Assembly: GCA_037447655.1 (NCBI GenBank)
Contig: JBBHKE010001768.1
Coordinates: forward strand, 232,706-290,526
Direction of reading: 5' to 3'
Origin: Zygnema cylindricum
Lineage: Eukaryota; Streptophyta; Zygnematophyceae; Zygnematales; Zygnemataceae
DNA length: 57,821 bases
The position numbers and the translations under genes are program-made. How positions within the stretch are numbered: the first letter of the stretch is position 1; the number at the start of each line of letters is the position of its first letter. This document shows positions 1-9,666 of this stretch, piece after piece. The notes under the pieces were generated by a model. The model was not told the DNA's origin, searched no databases, and saw nothing but the letters and a program-made list of their open reading frames with translations.

Positions 1-52
1 GTGAATAAAAACAACCCACTTTGGCCGGTGTTAATAAATCTTTTATGTCCTT

Positions 53-251
53 GTCACGTGACGAGTGTGCAGCCGTGGTGGGAAGCATATATGTTAACAT
101 TAGCATGCCACGTGGCACACTTCGTGGCATATTATTATGCAGACCAGAACCAATTCCAGACTTGGAGGCTACAAATACTGAGTTTTTCCCTCCTTTCGAC
201 TTCCCCTCCTCCCCTTATTTTTTTTGGAATGCAGGTTATATTTAACACGTG
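53..251. promoter_or_regulatory. cluster of three CACGTG boxes
   Basis: Three CACGTG cores lie within 200 bp: a 10-bp palindrome at 53-62, a 12-bp palindrome at 106-117 and a third core at 246-251. CACGTG is the plant G-box bound by bZIP and bHLH factors, and the same core recurs in the Copia LTRs of this window (for example near 12295, 17334 and 9180). This may therefore be the promoter part of an old LTR rather than a host promoter. No partner LTR was found for it. Confidence 0.3.
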
Positions 252-1060
252 ACAAATCTCTACAGGCTTCGCTCTTTACCGAACTCTTGTCGCTGTTACG
301 TCACGTTTGTCCCTATTGTTGCTGCTGCGAGGCTACTCTGGAGGCAGTCAAGGCGGCCATTCGTTGGAGTTTTCTGGATATTCGATGTTATAAATCTGTT
401 GGATTCGCTTTATTTTATACGTACTGCGACAACAACAATCGAGCGACTACAGTGTGACTCTCGCTCCGTGCACTCTCTTCTATGTTAAATTCAATGAGGA
501 GAATCGGACGCGTGCTATATCTTGGTTCCGGCGACGATGTACTTTGGAATCGGTACGATTAGCGTTTCGTGCGCGCACGGCGCATAAAAGTTATTGTTCG
601 GAGTTTCGTGGCATACGGCGCATGAAACACATTGCGTTCTTTTCTTCTCTTGAAGGAGAAAGCGTGTCTATCATCTTTTCCGCTCGTCTTCTTCTTCCCG
701 CATGCCTTCTTCAAAAAAGCGCCACCTACGTTCTTCTAATCGTGCACAACACGTTAGATTTTTTTTTTTTAAGTTCATGTTTTCAGCTGTAGATGTCATT
801 CTTGCAAAATAAAATTTTGGATCGTTGAGAGTAAAAAGAAGTGAGAGTGAAAAGAGAGAAAGCCTTGTTTATAAGGCTTCGGCCATTTTTTTATGGAATT
901 TATTTTTGGCAGTTTGTTCATCAGCTTTGTAAGCTTATGTTGTGATATTTTAGTCTCTACTTTAGTCTTTGTTTCTTTCAATTGGAATTGTAGCCAGTTA
1001 GAGCCCCACCTTTAAGTGCCAAAAAGTGGCAAGTGTGTTTGCAACGGGGGGGAGGGAAAG
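252..1060. other. non-coding stretch, no recognisable gene
   Basis: No reading frame here resembles a protein family. A TATA-like CATAAAAG lies at 583-590, and T-rich and A-rich runs lie at 750-830. The stretch may be the LTR or leader of the decayed Copia element that follows, but no second LTR copy supports this. Confidence 0.35.
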
Positions 1061-1117
1061 AATAATAAGTCTTCCCCAATCACTCCTTCTTCATATTCCT
1101 TCACTCCTTTGGAAACC

Positions 1118-1305
1118 GAGAATCCAAAAGAGGAGGAGTCACATAAAAAAGAGAAAAAAAAGATAGAGGAGGAGTCACAGTCATAGTCACATTCAAAATG
1201 AAAGTCAAATTTAGGTGAGAGAAAAAGAAAGAGAAAAAAGAGGTAGAGGAATAAGAGTCACAAAAGAAAGAGAAGAAAAAGGCAGAGGAGGAAGAATCAT
1301 GACTT
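1118..1305. repeat. purine-rich imperfect tandem repeat
   Basis: The + strand is almost all A and G. A block built from gaggaggagtcaca and runs of agaaaaag recurs about three times (near 1127, 1167 and 1281). The frames open across it on the minus strand are low-complexity Ser/Phe strings and are not genes. Confidence 0.6.
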
Positions 1306-1525
1306 ACTTCAACCTGATTGGATGTCATGGGCAAGATTGGAGGATCCATTATTTTGTCATTTTGTAATGCGGTAGACAAAGAATGTTGTGGTCAGAAACG
1401 GAAACAAAATTGCACTAGGCCCAACCGAGGCGAGTTTCAGCTTTAATGTTCCTCTTCCACTTGTGCCTCCTAAGCAAAATAAACTGGAGGAAGCGTTGTC
1501 GTCGAGGAACTGTTAAGTTTCCTTT

Positions 1526-3171
1526 TTGAAAAACTCCTCACTCCCATTGATGAATGGTGCACGGATATTGACCGAAAGGTGCGAATCCGACACAAGGCAA
1601 TCAAGAGCCGATCTCAATGTCGGTGATTCCGGTGGAGAGGATGATAATGAGGCGCCGAAGAAAGATTTTAGAAAGGGGAAAATCCTTATCGATAGTGTCT
1701 CGATTTTGGATGAAGAAGACAGACAAGAAAATTTGCATTCTACGCCGAGGAATTTTTTCTTTTTCAACAGGAGTAGTTGCGAGACTTGGAAGAAATACAT
1801 CAAGAATTAATGGGAGTTACGACACCTATGGAAGGTGGTGACTGGAGGGGAGATGCTCTCAAACTTTGACCAAAAAGCTCGGATGACATGGAAACGGATG
1901 AACCTAGCGGCCAGTACCCACCTCATTCAATGGTGTACTCATGTCCTCACCTATGGATCTGCTCATGAGTGTTAGAAATTGCCCGATAAAAATTTTTAGG
2001 AGGGAGGACTAAATGAAGAACAACAAATCTTTGGTGAATTAATGAAACTTCAACCTAAACATAATGAGCCTTTCGACGAGGTTGTGAAACGGTGTCATAA
2101 AATAAGATAACACTTAGTAACGGAAGTGTCGTTATAGCTGAAGATAAAGTCACCGAATTATTAAATGCATTACCAAACAAATAACTTCATCTTAAACAAA
2201 TTTTACAAGTAAGGGATAAGTGTATGTACGAATATCCAATAAATCACCTTAAGACTGTAAAAGAGAAGGCTAATGAATTAAAAGAGTCTAATGCATTAAA
2301 AGAGTCTGAAAATGTAGGGTCATTGAATGTAACCTCACCCGATGCCACGAAGCTTAAGTTTATTCGCAGCAAAGGGGGCGATAAAGCAAGTGGTCTTAGA
2401 GGATATAGACGTCCTAAAAAAAAATGAGAAACCGCAAAACTAGAATTTTACATGCTTCTGATATTAACAAATCGGCTATGGATCTTCAATATGTCCGGAT
2501 AAAGACAAGTAATTTTACTTTTTTTGGCAAATTGGGCCACGTCGCGACTCATTGTCGTTTAAGAAAAAACGGTGGCAGTAACGACCGCGGCGATCATCAA
2601 AGTGGACCCCGCAATGGTCAAAACTATGGAGGAGGTAGCAACCAAATGGGTCGCGCCTGCAGCAATAGAAATTTCATGGAGTTTTCAAATTTGGAAAGAG
2701 TATGATGAGGCGCTCCAATGTTCTCTAATTTGAACCATCTTTAAATTCCTGGTAACGTCCACATCAAAAAAAATAGTGGGTTATTGATTCAGGCGGATCT
2801 TACCACGTGTGCAATGGCGCGACATTAATTTCATTTTGGGCGCATTAACCATCTCATAACGCAAATCCGTTGCTAGGGGTCATGTTATTCCCGTGGGTAT
2901 AGTAGGAAGTGTATCTTTATATTTAATTACGTGCGACAGTCACAACGTCAAAAAAGTAAACGAAAAAACATTAAAGCACGTCCTAATTTTTCCTAACGGT
3001 TCGGCAAATTTACTTTCCGTACCACAAATTCATAGAACCGGCTCTATTGTGATTTCGCACAACGACAACTCTATCCAAATATTGAACAAAAATAGAGTGG
3101 TTGTAGGAGAAGGGGCCATATCCGAATTCCCTCAAATACATTGTATTAAATTGTCAATGTATATAGCGTGA
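1526..3171 (+). pseudogene. decayed Copia gag-protease (element M)
   Basis: Gag and protease remnants of a Copia element from a different lineage than the others here. A gag-like stretch (about 2030-2290) runs through several stops. A zinc-knuckle remnant at 2523-2556 keeps GKLGHVATHC but has lost its first cysteines. The protease region around 2777-2830 reads WVIDSGGSYHVC, the Copia DSG active-site motif. It is followed at 2893-3171 by a frame containing NLLSVPQI, as Copia proteases do. Nothing like the GAG-pre-integrase LWHxRLGH motif follows, so the element is truncated near 3180. The 5' limit is uncertain, because the 1526-1810 frame has no recognised domain. Confidence 0.6.
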
Positions 3172-4273
3172 AATGCCATAAATGAAAATATGTTTCGTAC
3201 TCTGTATAAAGAAAGACTGTAAGTTCAATAAAACGGTATAAAACAAACAGCTCCACGGTTCTCACTATACATCTATCACCGATAGTTATCGAATGAGTGT
3301 TATCAAGATAAAAAACCAGTATTATATGTTTTTTATCGCTATAACACTGGTACTAGTATATCATGCCAATATATTGATTATCTGAAGGCTTAAAATAGGG
3401 GTATATAGGTCATTGAAAAATGGCTATCGATACACATCGTTGCGAAAAAATTAGTGCAAAAAAATAACTAGTGTTATTAACTCTAATTTGGATTTTTAGT
3501 GTTTCGTCAAGAAACCATTTACTCTAATTTATATATAACTCTATTTTAGGTACTCTAATAGTGTATCCAGTATAACCTGTGTTCCCATATCGGACATGTG
3601 AACATGTAAGAACAGGTTCGCGTCATTTTTTCTTGTCTTTATTGTTGGGAATTCGATATGAGTTTGCTATTAAGTGGCGATGTACTCAATTTCACGTGTT
3701 GACGCCTTTTTTTGAACATATTGTGTAAGTTTGTACTTAAATATGTGCGATTTTAGTTCGGATACACACCTTTCGAACACTATACTATTGAAGATGACCA
3801 TAAACGAGAGTTATTACGAGAGTTATTAATGCTAATTAACTAGTTTATTTATTAACTTAAAAAACAATTAGTGTTATAAATTCTATTTCAAAATTCAGGG
3901 TCAAAATTTGTGGGCGGCGAACTAGTGTTATTAACGCTAATAACTATACACGGTGTGTTGTGTTTCCATTTTGTTTCGGCGAAACGTCAATTCGTGTAAT
4001 TTCACAATAATTATCAAGCGAGGCCGTACGGGAGCCACCCATAACCATACCGCCACCCCGAATGTACCCTCGCCAAAAAAAATCCAAAAAATGTACGTGT
4101 GAAACTACAACTACAGGATGAGCGGCGCTATTTCTCCCTGACAAGTCAACCAACGCCCGTTACACGGGCATGGTTGGTGTTGTGTTTTATTATGCTTATT
4201 ATTCAGCATGTATCGTGTGATGTTTTATCATGCTTTTTTAAGACTTGGATAAAGTATTACACAAACATTCATT
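3172..4273. other. AT-rich non-coding stretch
   Basis: No coding homology is visible. It contains a hairpin (listed separately), several copies of a short AGTGTTATTAA-like phrase (3472, 3866, 3922) and an imperfect palindrome around 4149-4177. It could be LTR or leader sequence of the Gypsy element downstream, which is unproven. Confidence 0.35.
3296..3348. repeat. near-perfect inverted repeat
   Basis: Arms AGTGTTAT and GATAAAAAAC are repeated as exact reverse complements on the other side of an 11-nt centre. Only a 3-nt internal loop interrupts each arm, giving an 18-bp paired stem. It may be a very small MITE or a chance AT-rich cruciform. No flanking duplication was established. Confidence 0.55.
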
Positions 4274-5134
4274 TTGTTATTCTGTATGTATTTTGTTATT
4301 CAGGGGGGGGGGAACAGGAGAAATCAGAAGACGCGATTCACCCATTTAATCGCCCAAAGCTCTCCCTCCTTCCTCCAAGCCAGTAGTAATGCTAGTACGG
4401 CACTTGATGCCCTACGTTCGACTCATGTCAAAACGCTAGCCTCTTCTCACAATTTGCCCGAAAAAACACTCATAGAGGCATTAGGGAAATATATTCACAC
4501 CAGGAGGGAAACGGTCGGGTTGGCAGAACCACCCAAGACAAGCTTCATGGCGGAAAAACCAAAAACAATTATGGCGGATAGAGATTATAAGGCCCTGTCA
4601 GTGGCTTTTATTCTTAACAGGACGGGAAATTTTAAACTCAATGGATACGGAGGATATCAAGATGCCGTGGTAGGCACCGAAACTCTCCCAAATCTCATCA
4701 CCACATCAGCATTACAACAAATGCCCGAGGAACTCCGGCCGAAAATCAGCCCAAGTGACATCTGCCTGAGTAGAGTCAGGAGTGGGAGACAACCAGTATA
4801 CGGCATCATCAAAGCAATGGAAATCGAATCTGCTGATGACGCGGGCAAATACATACTAATTCAACTCCCCTTCCTAGTGGTGGAAGGTAAGCAGTTTGAA
4901 ATTTTGTTGGGTATGGCTACTTGGACCAGGTTGAACATGAAATTGAGCGTGTGGATGGAACACATTACAGTTTCAGACCCGGAGGACCCAAAGGGCACCA
5001 AAGTGGTGATCCCCCTAAATTTATGGAATAGGGGGAAAACAACTATTCCGATATCTAGATGCTATCCTGTATACTCTGCATCAACACCTTCGGAGCTGTT
5101 CAGAGACTTCACAGATATTGCTGACTCCATATAG
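4274..5134 (+). pseudogene. Gypsy gag-end/retropepsin-like region
   Basis: A 286-codon open frame whose second half has the layout of a Gypsy aspartic protease. YQDAVVGTETLPNLIT sits where the family has a DTG active site (about 4655-4700), and a hydrophobic flap-to-end segment finishes with ILLGMATW near 4905-4920. The catalytic DTG has become GTE, so it would be inactive as read. The first approximately 95 residues are not recognised and may be the end of gag. The start is arbitrary, because the frame simply opens after a G run. Placement in a Gypsy pol is supported by the methyltransferase and RT directly downstream. Confidence 0.55.
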
Positions 5135-5332
5135 CAATTCCGTATTTCCAAGCGGTGGGAAAAGGTGTATAATAATAAATTGGTTAAGATGGCCACACTT
5201 CGGAAGGAAGTGGACAGAAGCTTTGCTGCCATACCGCGCAGAACACCAAAGGTTCTCCAGTCCGAACTTCCGACAATTTCTCAAAACGGGAAAGACTTAA
5301 ATCGACAAGTGGTGTCACTGGAGATCTCGCCC

Positions 5333-6262
5333 TCGGGACTCAAGATTCTATCATTATTTTTCGGTATCAGTTCCGACCAGGAAGCTGTCTTGAAAGTTGG
5401 ATACAGAGTAGAAACATACTCGGCAGTCAAGATTGACCTGGACGCCCGTGCAGTCAGCGAGTATAGACTGCAGCAACTTCACCAACTATACCCACAGCTA
5501 CTCCAGGTATCTGCCATGTCCAACTCTCACCGCAAGCTTCCCCATAATGTGGACAACATCACCAATTCACGTTTGGAAAAACAAGGACGAGTAGATCTGG
5601 TAGTCGCTGGATGGCCATGCTAAGGGTATTCGTTAGTAGGACAGAGCAAGGGACACTAGGATGTCCGTAGCAGAACATTCTTCTAGATGACGGGACAAAT
5701 AACAGAGATACAGAAACGTCAAGACACACCAGTGGGGAACGTCCTGGAAAATGTTCACACACAGATGATAAAAAAAAACAGTTGGTCAGCAGCAGGAACC
5801 AAGTAACTCAGGTAATGGGGACTCCCATAGTTTTTGAAGCAGCTCAGATCGGATCAAGAGCCCACAAAGTTCAAGATTATTGGACTAACTTGGTTCCTCT
5901 TTCTATTTTTCTACAGCTGTTGAAAACACAGGTTCCGGATCGTAGCATTAGAGTTCAGCAGATTCTCCGACCAAGGCGAATGGCCACCCCCGTGACCAAA
6001 GCCGACCGAGCACCATTCTTCTATTGCAACCAGCCAGAGAATCCACGGAAAGCCCTACGAACCCTAGTATCATTCCCCAACAACCATGTTTACGAATAAG
6101 GAGCACCAAGAATGATATTTGGCACAATAGTCGCTACGTGGACAACACCAAGTATTCAAAAACGGGAGAAGGCAATGGGATTTCAACAGGGAACTACAGC
6201 AGCCCCAGGTGACTCAGTCTCAAAAAGGTACAGTTTGATCTGGCAAAGTATGGATTTGAATG
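5333..6262 (+). pseudogene. cytosine-5 DNA methyltransferase domain inside Gypsy pol
   Basis: C5-methyltransferase motifs appear in canonical order. Motif I, LSLFFGIS, binds S-adenosylmethionine (5348-5371). An acidic VKIDLDARA follows about 30 residues on. Motif IV, DLVVAGWPC, holds the catalytic Pro-Cys (PC at 5615-5620). It is followed by an in-frame stop at 5621 where a Q of PCQG would be, then GYS. Motif VI is LENV (5744-5755). A QIGSRAH...YWTNL block (about 5842-5893) fits motif VIII, and AMGFQQGTT (about 6172-6198) fits motifs IX-X. After further stops the frame shifts near 5790 and again near 6105. The product would methylate cytosine in DNA. The PCQG type is unlike plant DRM (SPCN). 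Its position between protease and RT argues against a stray host gene. Retrotransposon-encoded methyltransferases are known from dinoflagellates and charophyte algae. Confidence 0.82.
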
Positions 6263-6589
6263 TAATTTCATGCTTGTTACATCATTCTCTGGCATTCTCT
6301 AGCCTACAATCTCGAAAATCACGGACAACATACCTTGAAGCTCCACAATTGTTGGCCATGCAAGCAACTCTAAAGCTTGAGGGGGGGAGAAAGGCAAGAA
6401 GAGAAAAAATCACAAAATTACATTCAGATAGCATACTGAACCCAAGAGTTTCCTTAGTGGGGGGGAGAGAAGGCTTTGAACACAAAATTGTCAGTAGCAG
6501 CGTTTTTACTGCCGAGCAAAGGACAGATCCACAAGTAGAGCTTAAATTTGACATCTCTTTTTGGGGTCGACCGCCGTAAGCATGGGCTG

Positions 6590-7231
6590 CAGTGGAAACC
6601 GGAAAGATGGACTGGACTTTAGGGGAACAGTTAGATCCACATCAGAAGGCTTGACTTTCCACGCTGTTAGAGGAGAACGGGCAGGTGTTCTCTTAGTCTG
6701 ACAGAGATATAGAAATCTATACGGGGACCCCTTTTCGGATAGATTTGACCGATGAGACGTCAAGTGTTTGGCAGAAAAAGTATCCTCTCAACTTCAAGGA
6801 GAAGAAGTTCATCATCGCAAAGGTGTAGACTTTGGTGGACGCAGGGCTTGTGCAAGAGAGTACCGGGCTACATGGGTTTGCCTCTTCAACATTACTCCCG
6901 CCAAAGAAAGACTCCTCCGCTAAAACTGTAGATTTCCGGATGTGTGGACACTATCGGATGCTCAACAAGGCAACGTTCCAATCGGCATCAATACACCCCG
7001 AAGAGATCTTTGTTCTCTCGTCTGCCATTATTCCACGTTGATATGAAAATGGTTCAACAGATTGGAATGGAGCCAAAGCACCGAGAGAGGACAACTTTTT
7101 GGGCAGGATCCAGGTTGTATGAGTGACTGTACATGCCATTTGGTCAAAAAAATGCACCTGCAAAATTCCAATGGGCAATGGACGATGCCCTTCGGGAATT
7201 GATTGTCCTTGTAGATTTGACTTCCTGTTGT
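6590..7231 (+). pseudogene. Gypsy reverse transcriptase, N-terminal two thirds
   Basis: Reading across stops and frameshifts, this shows a typical Gypsy pre-RT stretch (LGEQLDPHQ, TPFRIDLTDE). RT blocks follow: LVDAGLVQES, FASSTLLPPKKDSS, KTVDFRMCGHYRMLNKAT (6832-6985), DMKM (about 7040), GMEPKHRERTTFWAGSRLYE (about 7066-7123) and LYMPFGQKNAPAKFQWAMDDALRELI (about 7127-7206). It ends at VLVDLTSC, where the catalytic Y-x-D-D would be. At least three disruptions make it non-functional. Gypsy rather than Copia is clear from PFGLKNAPA-type wording and the preceding protease. Confidence 0.85.
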
Positions 7232-8592
7232 CATACTTATTTTTTGTAACTTAAAACTTTCCCACAAAAACACCGAAGACAAAGAAGAAAGGCAACAGAG
7301 GAGAGCCCCCCCCCCCCTTTGGGCCTGTATAAAACAACAACACACGGAGAGCCTACCACCCCGAGGTGTCGCCAATCGACGCCCCAGATTAGTCCCGCGG
7401 GCTCATCACTGCCGAGCTCCACCTCTCCCCTCTGCAGGTATACTCCCCACGTTGTCTTCACATGCTTTTGATGACTCTCCTAACTACGTCTAAAACGCCA
7501 GCCGCCCGAATACATGAGCAACAATGCGCGTATCGTGTGAAGGATGGCCGGACACCTACATTTACAGTAGCTACTTGCGCGCCGAGGATAGGGGCCACCA
7601 AACACATATTGTAGCTCTGCAAGCTGCACGAGGCGGCCGCAGGCCTTAGCGAAGCTATCCGCAATGACAACCCCATTGGGCCCGCTTTGACACAAAACAT
7701 ACTTTCAACTCTTGCTGGAAAATGAAGACGAGTTCCACTGCTCTGTGATCACACGTTTGTTCACGAAAACACATTAACAACCGGCTGCGCGTGTTCAAGG
7801 GTCGCCTTTGACTCCGGGAGCTCCTTCCACCCCCCCCCCTTATGGATACCGCTGGCATCCTTACTCTATTTGGTAGTAATTCCGCTTGTCATCGCACGGT
7901 AGACCTATTAACAATGACGCGTGCAGCGTTATCATGCTTGACTAAAGACCGTATCTCTCTGCAGCCCGCTTTCGGCGAAATCCATATTTGGGGGGTGCTG
8001 GTTGAGGGAAAAACCACGTGAGGGCAACAAGAATGGCCTTATAAGGGTCGTAATAGACAAGTACGGTAAAACTACCCCGCGCGATTGACGTGGATGGCCT
8101 AAGGAGCTTAAAACAAGGCGACGGGGTATGAGGCCCGCTCGAGTAAAGCCCGTACGCAGGTGAACCGCCTCTATAAGGTGGGTGATGATGGCCCTCTCTT
8201 AATAAAAAAGGGTTGCAATCATAGTTTGTGGACCTAGATGGCAGTAGGGTCACAATCACATAACAAACAAAGGTTCTCCAAAAAAAGTTTGGTGGAATTT
8301 CTAAGGGTTTTCACAGGAGACAGTACTGAAATAGGAACTTGTCTCCTTCGGCCCCAAGCTCTTTATACAACAAAGTTTGTCCAGTTTCAGATCGAAAAGG
8401 TCAAAACAATGCAAGGAGCCAATGAGCGAAGAGAAATAGCTATCGAACTGACATAGGACAAATAAAGTCGTATCATACTCAGGGCAAAAAGTTATACTTC
8501 GGACTCCGGCTAAATCCGGAACTGAGAGTCCAAATTGGAACCACTAATCTACCAAAAAACCTGAACTGTTGCTATGACACCACACTTTAACC
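7232..8592. other. GC-richer spacer, origin unknown
   Basis: It holds a C13 run (about 7306-7318) and a C10-type run (about 7830). A minus-strand frame at 7480-7695 (71 aa, with clustered Cys in SYCKCRCP) and one at 7942-8259 have non-random-looking composition but no family I recognise. The part 8238-8456 encodes a + frame without recognised domains. I cannot say whether this is a fragment of a host gene or of a TE. Confidence 0.3.
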
Positions 8593-9651
8593 TAGGGTAA
8601 TTAATGGACCAAAAATTGTAAAAATTTTAGTTTATTTTAGTATTTTATACGTTTTGCAAAATGCAAAGAAGGAGCAGAGGCAGTTTGCCTTTAATTCTTG
8701 TCTCTAGCTCCCACACATGTTGCAGTCACTTAAAGTTGGAGAGGGAGAAAGAGCCATGGCCGCCTATGCTATCACGATGGGGACAGACAATAGGATGGTA
8801 GATTTTACCAAATATATCTTGATGGACCCAGGATTTGAACCTGGTAGGTGTCGCCCGTCAAATAAGCCAGTAGGCTATTACCTTAGCCAATTAGTCTAAG
8901 ATGAAGGTTACAGGATATAAGGTTTGGTAGCTATTTAAATGTTAACACGTAGGCTATTTCATTTAACGCGTTATTTAGACATAGATTCTGTTTTTAATTT
9001 ACGGCGTACGGAAAATCTAAAACGGATACCGCGCATCTTGTTCCGAAGACGAAACAAATATTGCGCAAGTATTTATGACGGCCACGATTGTTATCTGGCT
9101 TAATCGGACGGCCTCGAAGCATGGCGAAATTGGGGAATAGGTTTTTTGGCGGTTTGCGGTCGTCCTCACATCAATTGCCACGTGTCACAATCACATTGGA
9201 TTACGGCATCTCCGGGGATTACAGAAACAAATCCAAAAGTAAAATGTGTCGACTTCTAGGCCATGTCGTACAATGGCCGTACAGAAAGTACACCGGCACT
9301 TGTACCTTTAAGTTGGATAGAGTATTATGATTGGTGCCATACTTCAGTAGATAGAGTTTTATAGAGAGATAGGCTTAGTAAAAATTTGATAGATTGGACC
9401 CTCTCTCCTAGAGACTTTTGTACAAAAGGTCAACTTTTACCCTTCATAACTTACTGCTGAAAGGAGCAAATTTAGAGATTATTTTTGCTGTAGAATCAAG
9501 GGTGTCTTCGCTTCACAAGGGTGAACGTGGTCATAGTTTTTGTTTGTCAAGGTGGTAGTTATACTTGCTGAAACACAAAGGGAACATGGTTATCCTAGAG
9601 GCTTCGTGTGAGCTACCTTTTCTGAGGAAATATCGAGGTCTCAAAGTTACA
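8593..9651 (+). repeat. 5' LTR of element C (family I type)
   Basis: Read in reverse complement it matches the LTRs of element I block by block: ATTAATGGNCC near the U3 start, a GGAGAGGGAGNNAGAGCCATGG block (about 8739-8761), a stem with a tRNA-T-arm-like centre (8819-8861), CACGTG (near 9180), and the GACCTTTTGTACA block (about 9420-9440). It ends at the CA (9650-9651) directly before the PBS. The extreme 5' TG is mutated or lost, so the start is approximate. Confidence 0.72.
8819..8861. other. LTR stem with tRNA T-arm-like centre
   Basis: Outer arms TTGATGGAC and GCCCGTCAA pair with one mismatch. The interior contains a perfect 5-bp arm, CCAGG/CCTGG, around a 7-nt loop. On the minus strand this is CCAGG-TTCAAAT-CCTGG, the layout of a tRNA T-arm and pol III B box. 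Upstream on that strand, at 8872-8887, is an A-box-like GGCTAAGGTAATAGCC with a paired 4-bp stem. No acceptor stem closes the whole, so this is not a tRNA gene. It is the homologue of the stems in the D and I LTRs. Confidence 0.5.
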
Positions 9652-9666
9652 AGTTAGGGGACCACC
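9652..9666 (+). other. decayed primer-binding site of C
   Basis: It starts directly after the LTR's terminal CA. It reads AGTTAGGGGACCACC, a mutated form of GGTTATGGGCCCACC, the complement of the initiator tRNA-Met anticodon arm seen intact in D, E and I. Confidence 0.6.

Larger units (their letters stand above)
4274..7231 (+). mobile_element. Ty3/Gypsy element N carrying a DNA methyltransferase, decayed
   Basis: Three retroelement parts follow in one direction: a retropepsin-like region (to 5134), a cytosine-5 methyltransferase (5333-6262) and a Gypsy reverse transcriptase (6590-7231). All are interrupted by stops and frameshifts. The RT stops abruptly at the YVDD-box position. The sequence expected next, a Gypsy HLEHV...LGHEVTP block, is found 18 kb away at 25301. 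Gag, RNase H, integrase and LTRs were not identified. Runs of G at 4302-4311, 6380-6387 and 6459-6465 lie inside the element. Confidence 0.7.

Noticed and set aside
454-792. 112-codon + frame near the left end
   Set aside because: No recognisable domain, no supporting signals and a T-rich low-complexity end.
5333-6262. Methyltransferase as an ordinary host DNA methyltransferase gene
   Set aside because: It is flanked by Gypsy protease and RT in the same orientation and tightly spaced, without introns or its own start, so capture by the element is the simpler reading.
8819-8890. Possible tRNA gene on the minus strand (A-box GGCTAAGG, B-box GGTTCAAATCC)
   Set aside because: The 5' and 3' ends do not form an acceptor stem, and the segment aligns with the corresponding part of the I and D LTRs. 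I treat it as an LTR structure.
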